Shown here in pieces: positions 41,544 through 50,199 of a stretch of DNA of 64,000 nt. Positions within the stretch are counted from its first letter, which is position 1. The number at the start of each line of letters is the position of its first letter. The stretch comes from Bacteroidota bacterium (GTDB lineage: Bacteria > Bacteroidota > Bacteroidia > Chitinophagales > Chitinophagaceae), in NCBI GenBank assembly GCA_023386045.1, contig JAEWKK010000006.1:19620-83619 (forward strand), given 5' to 3'. Made by a program: the position numbers and the translations under genes. The notes under the pieces are model-generated. The model searched no databases, had not been told where the DNA came from, and worked only from the letters and a program-made list of their open reading frames with translations.

Positions 41544-42521
41544 ATGTGCAAGTATTTCGCAGTTATCATTTCACTGTTTTTTCTTCTCTCCTGTAATGAC
41601 GAAGAAGTGTTTGATCCATTATCAGAACCTCCTTATGACAAGATCACTGACAGCATACGAAAGGAACCCAAAGATGCAGAACTGTATTACCGGAGAGGCG
41701 TCATGCTCTATGGAAACAACCAGCCAGTTTTTGCCGCCAGGGATATCCGCAAAGCCTGGGAACTGCAACCCAAAGAATCCTATGCACTGAGCATGGTGAC
41801 CCTGCTGAAAGAAAAAAATGTGGACAGCACGATAAAATTCATCGAATCAGCATTGCAAAAATTACCAGGGAATGTTTCGCTGATGGTAGACCTTGCCGAA
41901 GCCTATCATGAAAAAGGCGAAAAAGAAAAAGCCATTTCTGTTTGTGATGAGATCATCAGCAATTATCCCGGACAACTGGATGCACTGGTATTAAAGTCCA
42001 CCTTATTAAAAGAAATGGACAAAACAGCAGAAGCTATAAGCGTTTTGGAAAAAGCCTATGCCCTATCTCCAGGCGATGTGGACGTGGTGCATGCACTGGC
42101 TTTTGACCTGGCAGAAAATAAAAATCCAAAAGCTCTGAAGATCGCAGATTCACTGATTGGCGTTGATGTCGAAAAAAATCATGCGGAGCCTTATTATTTC
42201 AAAGGCGTGTATTATTCCAATACCGGCAATGGCATGGAAGCAATTCGACAGTTTGATGAAGCCATTCGAAGGAACTATAATTTCACCCAGGCCTATATCA
42301 ATAAAGGCATTGTTTATTATGACATGAAAAAATATGAGGAAGCAATGAAGGTCTTCAGGTTGGCAACCACAGTGTCTCCAACTGAACCCGGACCTTATTA
42401 CTGGCTGGGAAAGGCAGAAGAAGCTGTAGGAAAAAAGGAAGAAGCAAGACTGGATTACCAGCGGGCTTACCAGCTGGATAAAACTTTTACAGAGGCAAAA
42501 GAAGCAGCAGATAGATTATAA
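41544..42521 (+). CDS. TPR-repeat lipoprotein
   Basis: The 325-residue protein has an SPII signal with lipobox FLLSC-N. From residue about 35 on it consists of tetratricopeptide repeats (DAELYYRRGVMLYGNNQ, VSLMVDLAEAYHEKGEKEKAI, PYYFKGVYYSNTGNGMEAI, TQAYINKGIVYYDMKKYEEAM, PGPYYWLGKAEEAVGKKEEA). Such periplasmic or outer-membrane TPR lipoproteins act as assembly scaffolds. The specific partner is not known. It is followed by rpe after 84 bases and may share its transcript. Confidence 0.9.
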   Translation: MCKYFAVIISLFFLLSCNDEEVFDPLSEPPYDKITDSIRKEPKDAELYYRRGVMLYGNNQPVFAARDIRKAWELQPKESYALSMVTLLKEKNVDSTIKFIESALQKLPGNVSLMVDLAEAYHEKGEKEKAISVCDEIISNYPGQLDALVLKSTLLKEMDKTAEAISVLEKAYALSPGDVDVVHALAFDLAENKNPKALKIADSLIGVDVEKNHAEPYYFKGVYYSNTGNGMEAIRQFDEAIRRNYNFTQAYINKGIVYYDMKKYEEAMKVFRLATTVSPTEPGPYYWLGKAEEAVGKKEEARLDYQRAYQLDKTFTEAKEAADRL

Positions 42522-42605
42522 TCTTCTTTTTACTTGATTCAGATCCATCTAAGAGGAATTATTATTTAGAGATCAATTCCTAACTTGCGGCCCAAACTCC
42601 CACCT

Positions 42606-43256
42606 ATGGCTATCATTGCTCCGTCCTTACTTGCTTCCGATTTCCTAAACCTGCAGTCTGAATGCAACATGCTGAATGAAAGTGAGGCTGACTGGTTTCA
42701 CCTTGACGTCATGGATGGACGCTTTGTTCCCAACATTTCTTTTGGTCTTCCGGTGATTGAACAGATGCGCAAGGCCACCAAAAAAACCTTTGATGTGCAC
42801 CTGATGATTCTTGAACCTGAAAAATATGCAGAAGCATTCAAGGCTGCTGGCGCCGATATTTTATCAGTTCACATCGAAGCCTGTCATCACCTGCATCGTA
42901 ATATTCAACAGATCAAATCCCTGGGTATGCAGGCGGGAGTGGCCGTAAATCCTCATACACCGGTAAGTTTGCTGGAAGATGTGCTGGATGATATTGACCT
43001 GATTTGCCTCATGAGTGTGAACCCTGGTTTTGGCGGGCAGAAGTTCATCATGCACACGTATAAAAAAATAGAACAGCTCAGGCGCATGATCGACGACAAT
43101 AAGCTCAGTGCCAAGATCGAGATTGACGGAGGTGTAACTGTTGAAAATGCAAAATCTTTGATAGATGCAGGGGCAGATGTGCTGGTGGCAGGCAATACTG
43201 TTTTCAGGTCTTCTGATCCCAAGGCTACCATTGCTGCCTTGAAGAAGATCAGCTAA
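42606..43256 (+). CDS. rpe: ribulose-phosphate 3-epimerase
   Basis: Rpe interconverts ribulose 5-phosphate and xylulose 5-phosphate in the pentose phosphate pathway. The 216-residue TIM barrel starts at MAIIAPSLLASDFL (an upstream Met at 42585 is rejected). Catalytic and metal segments are FHLDVMDGRFVPNISFG, FDVHLMI, LICLMSVNPGFGGQKF, EIDGGVTVENA and AGNTVFRSSDP. All the key Asp and His residues are visible. Confidence 0.96.
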   Translation: MAIIAPSLLASDFLNLQSECNMLNESEADWFHLDVMDGRFVPNISFGLPVIEQMRKATKKTFDVHLMILEPEKYAEAFKAAGADILSVHIEACHHLHRNIQQIKSLGMQAGVAVNPHTPVSLLEDVLDDIDLICLMSVNPGFGGQKFIMHTYKKIEQLRRMIDDNKLSAKIEIDGGVTVENAKSLIDAGADVLVAGNTVFRSSDPKATIAALKKIS

Positions 43257-43389
43257 ACAATGGTTTCCTTTCCTCTTCAGTGGTGTATGCGTATTCAGCC
43301 TGCCGCTTTTTCTGCGACTGGGACGAATCATTAAATAAGACTCCCTATCATCAGCCGAAACGATTATTTTTATTGCAAATCTCGTATTA

Positions 43390-45867
43390 GTGAAATTCCG
43401 GCTACTGCTTTTATTTTCCTTATTTGCTTCGACTATTCTGCTTGCTCAAAAAAAATTTGCTTTTGTAAGCGGAGTTGTACTCAATGAAAACGAATCACCC
43501 ATGTCTGGTGTTTCTGTTTCCCTGCTCGGCCAGCAACTTGGACTTGTAACTTCCGATTCGGGCACATTTAAAATAAAAGTTCCTGCTGACAAAGCTTTTG
43601 GGATCGTCTTTTCATTCAGCGGCTATAAATCCGTTCAGCAGAATTTTTTATTGAATGAAGGTGAAGAAGAAATGATCACCATTCGCCTGGAGCCCGGTGC
43701 GGGAACACTGGAAGAGGTGATCATTAAGGACCAGAGAGATAGGAATGAAACAGGACTTGTAAGGCTCAATCCAAAAACCATCATCAATCTTCCTTCTCCT
43801 ATCATGGGTGTGGAAGGCATGCTCAAGGTTTTTGTGGGTTCTAATAATGAACTGACCTCACAATATAATGTACGTGGTGGCAGCTATGATGAAAACCTGA
43901 TCTATGTAAACGATTTCGAAATCTTCCGTCCTTACCTGGTAAGAAGCGGGCAACAGGAAGGATTAAGTTTTATCAATCCTTCAATGGTTCGCAATATCAA
44001 TTTTTTTAACGGAGGATTCCAGGCTCGTTATGGCGATAAAATGAGTTCGGTACTGGACATACAGTACAACAATCCAAAGAAATTCGGAGGTTCCGCATAC
44101 GTCAGCATTTTGGAACAGGGCTTTCACCTTGAAGGCATAGACAAGAAAAAAAAGCTCTCCTATATTGCCGGCGTAAGAAACAGGAGCAACAGGAACTTAC
44201 TAAGCCGTCAGGAAACACAGGGCAGTTATGTTCCTTCTTCTGCCGACTTCCAGGCCCTGATCAATTATGAGTTCAATTCAAAATGGAGTGCAGAAATCCT
44301 TGGCAATATTTCCTCCACACGTTTCACACTGGTACCTGAATTCAGCCAGCTGACCTCTTCGGTCTTCTCTCCTTTTTTTACTTCCAACCTTGGTGTTGAC
44401 ATTTATTTTGAAGGACGTGAAAAGGATGCCTATACTACAGGAATGGCCGGCATCTCCACCACTTACCAGGTCAATAAAAAATTAAAACTGAAATGGCTGG
44501 CTTCACGTTTTGAAAATGATGAAGAAGAAAATATTGACATAGCCGGTGCTTATCTTTTTGGTGACCGTGACTTTGACAAAACCAGCGCCACATTTGGTGC
44601 AATCGTTAACCCGCTTGGAGGTGGAGTTAATTTAAATTATGCACGCAACAGGCTGAATATTGTAGATTACAACTTCTCGCACAAAGGCAGCTTTTTGAAA
44701 AACAGGCATGTGATTCAATGGGGACTGGGATATGATAAGACCCTGATCAGTGATAAGCTGAATGAATGGGAATACCAGGATTCCGCGGGTTATGCACTTC
44801 CTTTCAACCCGATGCTCCTGCAGATAAATAAGGTGATCAAATCAACTGCTGATCTGGACATCAATAAATTCAATGGCTATTTGCAGGACAATATTGCTTT
44901 CACAAAAAATGGAAACGCTTATACACTGCAGGCAGGAATTCGATTCAATTATAACGACCTGAATCAGGAATTTTTGATATCACCACGTGCAGGTGCATCA
45001 CTCAAACCCGACTGGAAGAAAGATGTTGTGTTTCGCCTGGCTGCAGGTGCCTATCACCAGCCTCCTTTTTACAGGGAACTCAGAAGATATGATGGCACGC
45101 TCAATAAAGAACTTAAGGCTCAAAGAAGCTGGCAGGGTGTAATTGGTTTTGATTACAATTTCATAGGCTGGAACCGTCCGCTGAGGCTCACCACAGAAGC
45201 TTACTACAAAAGCATGAGCAATGTTGTGCCTTATGATATCGACAATGTGCGTGTGAGATATTTTGGAGAGAATATGGCCAAAGCCTACGCTACAGGAATA
45301 GAAATGCGTTTGTTTGGAGAATTGGTTAAAGATGCTGAAAGCTGGATTAGCATCGGTTTGATGCGCACCAGGGAAGACCTGGAAAATGATTTCTTCACGG
45401 TGTACAAGCTCGATAGCGTAAACAAACCCATTGACAGTTCGAGTGTTCAGAATGGATGGCTGAGAAGACCAACAGACAGGCTTCTCACTTTTGGCATGTT
45501 CTTCCAGGATTATTTATCGACCAACAAAAATTTCAAGGTATACCTGAATACATTGTATGGCACTAACCTGCCTTATAATATTCCCAATAGTGTGAAGTAC
45601 AGGAACGCGCTAACCATACAGCCTTATATCAGGGTGGACATAGGTTTCAGTGCATTATTGCTGGATACGGAAAAAAGCAACAGGAGAAGTCATTCGCCCT
45701 TCCGCAATTTTGATAATATCTGGGCAAGTCTTGAAGTGTTCAATCTCATCGACAGGCCCAATACTATTTCATATTTACTGATCAGGGATTTTGCCAATAA
45801 TATTTTTACCATGCCCAACAGACTTACACCAAGACTGGTGAATCTGAAATTAGTGGCCAGGTGGTGA
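43390..45867 (+). CDS. TonB-dependent outer-membrane receptor
   Basis: The 825-residue protein starts at a GTG and has a signal peptide (LLLFSLFASTILLAQ), a CarboxypepD_reg-like domain (about 25-110: VSGVVLNENESPMSGVSVSLLG, SGYKSV), a plug region (VRGGSYDENLIYVNDFEI) and a long beta-barrel to the end. The C-terminus has an aromatic last strand (LVNLKLVARW), fitting an outer-membrane barrel. No SusD partner is adjacent, so it is not a classic polysaccharide locus. It could serve siderophore, peptide or other uptake. It is convergent with the hemerythrin gene, the two ends meeting without overlap. Confidence 0.9.
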   Translation: MKFRLLLLFSLFASTILLAQKKFAFVSGVVLNENESPMSGVSVSLLGQQLGLVTSDSGTFKIKVPADKAFGIVFSFSGYKSVQQNFLLNEGEEEMITIRLEPGAGTLEEVIIKDQRDRNETGLVRLNPKTIINLPSPIMGVEGMLKVFVGSNNELTSQYNVRGGSYDENLIYVNDFEIFRPYLVRSGQQEGLSFINPSMVRNINFFNGGFQARYGDKMSSVLDIQYNNPKKFGGSAYVSILEQGFHLEGIDKKKKLSYIAGVRNRSNRNLLSRQETQGSYVPSSADFQALINYEFNSKWSAEILGNISSTRFTLVPEFSQLTSSVFSPFFTSNLGVDIYFEGREKDAYTTGMAGISTTYQVNKKLKLKWLASRFENDEEENIDIAGAYLFGDRDFDKTSATFGAIVNPLGGGVNLNYARNRLNIVDYNFSHKGSFLKNRHVIQWGLGYDKTLISDKLNEWEYQDSAGYALPFNPMLLQINKVIKSTADLDINKFNGYLQDNIAFTKNGNAYTLQAGIRFNYNDLNQEFLISPRAGASLKPDWKKDVVFRLAAGAYHQPPFYRELRRYDGTLNKELKAQRSWQGVIGFDYNFIGWNRPLRLTTEAYYKSMSNVVPYDIDNVRVRYFGENMAKAYATGIEMRLFGELVKDAESWISIGLMRTREDLENDFFTVYKLDSVNKPIDSSSVQNGWLRRPTDRLLTFGMFFQDYLSTNKNFKVYLNTLYGTNLPYNIPNSVKYRNALTIQPYIRVDIGFSALLLDTEKSNRRSHSPFRNFDNIWASLEVFNLIDRPNTISYLLIRDFANNIFTMPNRLTPRLVNLKLVARW

Positions 45868-46341
45868 TCATTTCTTCAGCCAGAATTCATCTTTCCACAC
45901 AGCATTATTTTTTTCTGCCGAATGGCTTTCATAAATCAAGCGTAACTGTTCGGGGCTTGCCTGTTGTTCAATGTAAGGGAAGAGCGTTCTTTCTTCAAAC
46001 CTGATATGATCATTGAGCAGTTGGGCAAAATTTTCCAGCGATTCTTCATTCCAGTCCTGGCTGCTGGCCATTGATCTGAGTTTGCTGTGTTCTTCCAGCA
46101 TTTGTTTCAACCCTTCATTGCCTTCAGGAAACAGTGGAGAAAAAAGCTGTTCTTCTTCTGTAAAATGAACATCAAGATGTACTTTCCAAAACCAGCGGAC
46201 ATAATCAGCAATGCGCTGCAGTTCGGTTCCATTACGGATACCCTGCCTGATCTTCCATACCAGCAATAAACCTTCGTGATGGTCTCTTGAAAGTGGTGTG
46301 AGTTCTACACTTCTTTTGATTGGCTTTTTTTCTTCCTGCAT
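45868..46341 (-). CDS. hemerythrin-like domain protein
   Basis: The 157-residue protein is a single hemerythrin/HHE domain: LSRDHHEGLLLVWKIR, WKVHLDVHFTEEEQLFSPLF, LLEEHSKL-type segment (MLEEHSKLRSM), LNDHIRFEERTLFPYIE. His and Glu ligands for a di-iron site are present. It could sense or handle oxygen or nitric oxide, or store iron. Together with the Ric hemerythrin domain it makes two such proteins in this window. It is divergent from the LytS-type kinase gene. Confidence 0.88.
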   Translation of the reverse strand: MQEEKKPIKRSVELTPLSRDHHEGLLLVWKIRQGIRNGTELQRIADYVRWFWKVHLDVHFTEEEQLFSPLFPEGNEGLKQMLEEHSKLRSMASSQDWNEESLENFAQLLNDHIRFEERTLFPYIEQQASPEQLRLIYESHSAEKNNAVWKDEFWLKK

Positions 46342-46425
46342 TTCATAAAATTACAATCATACATCCAGCATTGTTTCCTAATTCAGGAGAATCTGAAAAT
46401 CAAAACATCAATAGCTGACAATTCA

Positions 46426-46438
46426 CTGACTTAGTCAG
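46426..46438. promoter_or_regulatory. palindrome in the hemerythrin/kinase intergenic region
   Basis: CTGACTTAGTCAG is a perfect palindrome with a TTA centre. GCTGAC at 46414-46419 is also the inverse of GTCAGC at 46434-46439. It lies between two divergent genes and may be an operator, but there is no further support. Confidence 0.3.
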
Positions 46439-46534
46439 CCATTGGAAACTGGCATGTTCCATCCATCAAATCTTTAGTAATATGTTGAACTTGTATTTTA
46501 ATTTAACAGCACATCACACAATGAAACCACTGCT

Positions 46535-47584
46535 ATGGTAAAGGATGCTTCGCTGAGGCTTTTATTCATACCTGTTTTGGGACTGCTCATTTCCTATGTA
46601 TCAGGTGTCTTCACTTACAGCAGGTATACCCTTCCCGGAATCATTGGCGGTGCTCTTTATTTCATTTTTGTTTCCTGGTGCATCTGGAGAGGCTGCCAGT
46701 GGATCCATGGTAAACTCAGAACGTTATATGCCGCCAACCAGGGCGTGTTTTCAAAGATCGCGCTTGTATGTTTTGCTTCTTCTCTGTATGCAATTTCTGT
46801 ATCTGGCATTTTTGGTCTTGCCTGGATACGTTTTTCAGAAGAAAATTTCTCCTGGTTCGTGCTGAACAAATTTATCCTGCTCTCCATATTCGCTGTAATT
46901 GTCTTCACGCTGGTTTATGAGATTCTCTACCTGAGCAAGGAAAGAGAGCTGGACACCCGCATTGTATCTCAACTGGATCATGAACTTACCCGCGTGGAGA
47001 TGATCGCCCTTCGTAATGAACTGGACCCGCATTTCATTTATAATTCTTTAAATACACTTTCTCATTTCATTGCTACTGATCCACAAAAAGCAGAATGCTA
47101 CAACCAGAAACTGGCACATCTCTACCAGTACTTTCTAAAACAAAGCAATAAAGAACTCGTGGTGGCAAAACAGGAACTTGCCTTCATTCGTGAATACTTC
47201 CAGCTTTTGCAAATGGTCTATGAAAACCGGATGCACCTGGCAGTGGATGTACCAGAACATCAGTTGCACAATGTTTTGCTGATTCCCTGCTCCCTGCAAC
47301 TACTCGTTGAAAATGCCATCAAGCACAACCAGTTTACGTCAGAACAGCCACTTAGGATCTGCATCTCCATCAACAATGACCATATTGTAGTTCGCAACAC
47401 ACGCAATGGCAAGCGCACAAATGCTTCAACAAGAATCGGGTTGAAAAATCTTGATGCGCAATACCGGATCATTGCAAGAAAAAAAGTTCTTATCGAAAAA
47501 ACAGATGAACAATTCATAGTCAAGCTTCCGCTGATCAGAAACTCCGACAGTATTGCTGTCAACAATCTTTCACTGGCTGGTTAA
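46535..47584 (+). CDS. LytS/YehU-type sensor histidine kinase
   Basis: The 349-residue protein has four membrane helices (about 8-25, 38-55, 78-98, 112-132), a short linker, and a His_kinase domain of the LytS family with phosphoacceptor H166 in ELDPHFIYNSLNTLSHF. The ATP-binding part has PCSLQLLVENAIKHN (N box) and a G-box RIGLKNLDAQYR. LytS-type kinases normally pair with a LytTR response regulator encoded next door; none follows here, so it is an orphan. The signal is unknown. There may be weak linkage to the palindrome upstream. Confidence 0.86.
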   Translation: MVKDASLRLLFIPVLGLLISYVSGVFTYSRYTLPGIIGGALYFIFVSWCIWRGCQWIHGKLRTLYAANQGVFSKIALVCFASSLYAISVSGIFGLAWIRFSEENFSWFVLNKFILLSIFAVIVFTLVYEILYLSKERELDTRIVSQLDHELTRVEMIALRNELDPHFIYNSLNTLSHFIATDPQKAECYNQKLAHLYQYFLKQSNKELVVAKQELAFIREYFQLLQMVYENRMHLAVDVPEHQLHNVLLIPCSLQLLVENAIKHNQFTSEQPLRICISINNDHIVVRNTRNGKRTNASTRIGLKNLDAQYRIIARKKVLIEKTDEQFIVKLPLIRNSDSIAVNNLSLAG

Positions 47585-47643
47585 TGCAATTTTAAAAATA
47601 TACTCCAGTGATGTTAGTCACGAAAACCAGCTTTTTGCAAAAC

Positions 47644-47651
47644 TAATTTTG
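47644..47651 (+). promoter_or_regulatory. -7 element of the DUF983 gene
   Basis: TAATTTTG matches TAnnTTTG, 14 bases upstream of the ATG at 47666. A TTTTTG lies close upstream but too near for a -33 box. Confidence 0.4.
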
Positions 47652-47665
47652 TAAAAACTTCGATT

Positions 47666-48115
47666 ATGTCATCATCACATCCTCATAAAAAACCCGCTTT
47701 TCTTCCTGCACTTTTCTCATTAAAATGTCCTCATTGTCGCAAAGGCGATATGTTTTGCCAAAAGCACAGTTATAGCAAGAATTTCATGAAAATGAATGAG
47801 CACTGCCCTGTTTGCGGTCAGGCCATGGAGATAGAGCCTCATTTTTATTATGGAACAGGATACGTGAGTTATACAATTTCGATAGCAGTTTCTGTTGCCA
47901 GTTTTATTGCCTGGTGGGTCTTCATCGGCTTTTCCCTGCATGACAGCCGATTTTTCTGGTGGATTGGTTTTAATGCTGTTTTATTGCTGGCACTTCAGCC
48001 CTACCTGATGCGGTTTTCCAGGACCCTCTGGCTTTCGTTTTTTGTCAAGTATGAAGCTGATGAAATCAGTGAGAAAAAGCCCGTGAAATCATTTCAGGTG
48101 GCAGAAACTGTTTAA
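47666..48115 (+). CDS. DUF983 membrane protein with zinc-ribbon-like cysteines
   Basis: The 149-residue protein carries CPHC (near residue 24) and CPVC (near residue 50) separated by a basic segment (KKHSYSKNFMKMNE-like), followed by two membrane helices (about 75-95 and 102-122). This matches DUF983, a small family of metal-binding membrane proteins of unknown role. The last part is basic and cytoplasmic. It is encoded just before mnmA, which has its own promoter. Confidence 0.86.
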   Translation: MSSSHPHKKPAFLPALFSLKCPHCRKGDMFCQKHSYSKNFMKMNEHCPVCGQAMEIEPHFYYGTGYVSYTISIAVSVASFIAWWVFIGFSLHDSRFFWWIGFNAVLLLALQPYLMRFSRTLWLSFFVKYEADEISEKKPVKSFQVAETV

Positions 48116-48183
48116 TTATTGTCATTTTAATGCGCAGGGAGAACCTTAACATCCGGCAATCCGCCCATGCTCCTGAACCTTCT

Positions 48184-48191
48184 TATCTTTG
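48184..48191 (+). promoter_or_regulatory. -7 element of mnmA
   Basis: TATCTTTG is an exact consensus -7 box, 37 bases before the mnmA ATG chosen here. This supports the start at 48229 over the upstream in-frame ATG at 48130, which would precede the promoter. Confidence 0.6.
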
Positions 48192-48228
48192 CACTCCTCC
48201 TAAAAAAAGGCTGGAACAGGTATCGTTT

Positions 48229-49341
48229 ATGAGCAGGAAAGGAAAAGTTTTAGTAGCCATGAGTGGTGGTATTGATAGTACCGTCACTGCTTTGATGCTT
48301 CATGAGCAGGGTTATGAAGTAGTGGGCATCACTATGAAAACCTGGGACTACACAGCAAGCGGCGGTTCTAAAAAAGAGACCGGCTGCTGCAACCTTGATT
48401 CATTTAACGATGCCAGGATGGCTGCCGTACAGCATGGATTTCCACATTACATACTTGACATCCGCGAAGAATTCGGATCCTTTGTGGTAGAGAATTTTGT
48501 GGATGAATACCTGGCAGGAAGAACACCCAACCCCTGTGTGCTTTGCAATACACATATCAAATGGAGAGCGCTTTTAAAAAGAGCCGACGCATTGAATTGC
48601 GATTATATTGCCACCGGCCATTATGCAAAAGTTCACCAGCACAATAACGGACGTTATTTTATCAGCAAGGGCCTGGATGAAACCAAGGACCAGAGTTATG
48701 TACTTTGGGGACTGCAGCAGGATCTTCTCAGCAGGACCTTACTTCCTTTGGGTGGGTATCGTAAAACCGAAATCCGCCAGATGGCGCATGATTTCGGCTA
48801 TCCTGAACTGGCCAAAAAATCAGAGAGCTACGAGATCTGTTTCGTACCTGATAATGATTACCGTGGATTTCTGAAACGCAAGGTGGAAGGACTTGAAGAA
48901 AAAGTGGCGGGAGGAAGTTTTGTTGACAAAAATGGAGTTGTTCTTGGCAAACACAAAGGGTATCCTTTTTATACTATCGGTCAACGCAAAGGACTGGACA
49001 TTACTTTCGGCAAACCTGTTTATGTAACTGCTATCGATCCTGATACCAACACAGTGGTTCTTGGTGATGAAGAAGACCTGGAAAAAGAAGAGATGATGGT
49101 CACAAAGATCAACTGGATCAAATACGATGGACTTCCTGAAGAAAAAGAAGTTCTCACCAAGATCCGTTACAAAGACAAAGGCAGCCTTTCTACCATTATT
49201 CCTTCGGGAAACAATGTTGCTGTAAGGTTTTTCGAAAAAGCTAAGGGTATTGCCCCTGGCCAGAGTGCTGTTTTTTATGAAGGCGATGACGTCATTGGAG
49301 GAGGTATCATTCAAAGGCCCCTGAACAGCCTTTTGGGTTAA
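48229..49341 (+). CDS. mnmA: tRNA-specific 2-thiouridylase
   Basis: MnmA adds the 2-thio group to wobble uridine 34 of Lys, Glu and Gln tRNAs, using sulfur from a relay. The 370-residue chain has the ATP pyrophosphatase PP-loop SGGIDST (12-18), the catalytic cysteines C103 in NPCVLC and C204 in YEICF, the segment IATGHYAK and the C-terminal domain (HKGYPFYTIGQRKGLDI). The start at 48229 is chosen because the -7 box sits just upstream and the family begins at this point. Confidence 0.95.
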   Translation: MSRKGKVLVAMSGGIDSTVTALMLHEQGYEVVGITMKTWDYTASGGSKKETGCCNLDSFNDARMAAVQHGFPHYILDIREEFGSFVVENFVDEYLAGRTPNPCVLCNTHIKWRALLKRADALNCDYIATGHYAKVHQHNNGRYFISKGLDETKDQSYVLWGLQQDLLSRTLLPLGGYRKTEIRQMAHDFGYPELAKKSESYEICFVPDNDYRGFLKRKVEGLEEKVAGGSFVDKNGVVLGKHKGYPFYTIGQRKGLDITFGKPVYVTAIDPDTNTVVLGDEEDLEKEEMMVTKINWIKYDGLPEEKEVLTKIRYKDKGSLSTIIPSGNNVAVRFFEKAKGIAPGQSAVFYEGDDVIGGGIIQRPLNSLLG

Positions 49342-49396
49342 TATCCACCCCTACTTGCCAACCCCGATGATTTTGGTTAGTTTTAAGTCATATATG

Positions 49397-49410
49397 TTGC
49401 AAATTTGCAA
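49397..49410. promoter_or_regulatory. palindrome TTGCAAATTTGCAA upstream of the lipoprotein-subtilisin pair
   Basis: This is a perfect 14-bp palindrome, 21 bases before the lipoprotein start. It overlaps the region where -7 and transcription start would be expected, so it may be a repressor site. No other copy was noticed in the window. Confidence 0.35.
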
Positions 49411-49431
49411 TAACAGCTGAATCCATTACTT

Positions 49432-50196
49432 ATGAGAGCAAGATCCAAATTTATTTACCTCGCTTTAATAGCCTTCGTCTTTATAGGGTGTAAGCCTGAA
49501 AAAGAAGAACTCCAGACAGACCAGGTAGGAGATTATCTTCCACTGCAGGAAGGTAAGTACATTACTTACCAGCTGGACTCTACTGTCTTCACCAATTTTG
49601 GAAGAAATACGGAGATCCATAAATACCAGGAAAAGCATGTTTTTGATGCGGCCATTACCGATGCATTGGGAAGACCTGCATTCCGGATCTTCCGGTATCT
49701 GCGTGACTCGGCCGGCACACAGCCCTGGGCTCCTGCAGGATCATACATGGTAGTACCATTAGACAAAACCATTGAAGTGATAGAAAACAATCTGAGGTTT
49801 GTAAAACTCATCATGCCTATCACCCAGGATAATAGCTGGAAAGGCAATCGCTTCCTGCCGGATGAACCATACGATCCTACATTTGATTTCAATAATGATT
49901 TTGATATGGCTTCATGGGATTATTATTATAGTTCCCTGGGCGAAACCATATCTCTCAATGGCCAGACCATCAATGACGTGATCACGGTAGATGGCATTAA
50001 TGATGTGATCAACGTTCCTGTAACTGATCCCGATAATTACGGTTCCATCAATTACCAGCAGGAAAAATATGCAAAGGGCATTGGCATGGTTTTTCAGGAA
50101 TTGACTATGTGGGAATACCAGCCAAATACCGGCGGACAAAGCGGTGGCTTCAAGGTAGGATTTGGAGTGAAACGTAGCATGATCGATCACAATTAA
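49432..50196 (+). CDS. lipoprotein, unknown function
   Basis: The 254-residue protein has an SPII signal with lipobox VFIGC-K. The mature part has mixed alpha/beta composition with Gln and Asp (LPLQEGKYITYQLDS, KHVFDAAITDALGRPAFRIFRYL, EKYAKGIGMVFQELTMWEYQ). Similar lipoproteins occur in Bacteroidota beside surface proteases, but I know no function. It ends four bases before the subtilisin gene starts, so they form a tight pair. Confidence 0.8.
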   Translation: MRARSKFIYLALIAFVFIGCKPEKEELQTDQVGDYLPLQEGKYITYQLDSTVFTNFGRNTEIHKYQEKHVFDAAITDALGRPAFRIFRYLRDSAGTQPWAPAGSYMVVPLDKTIEVIENNLRFVKLIMPITQDNSWKGNRFLPDEPYDPTFDFNNDFDMASWDYYYSSLGETISLNGQTINDVITVDGINDVINVPVTDPDNYGSINYQQEKYAKGIGMVFQELTMWEYQPNTGGQSGGFKVGFGVKRSMIDHN

Positions 50197-50199
50197 TGT

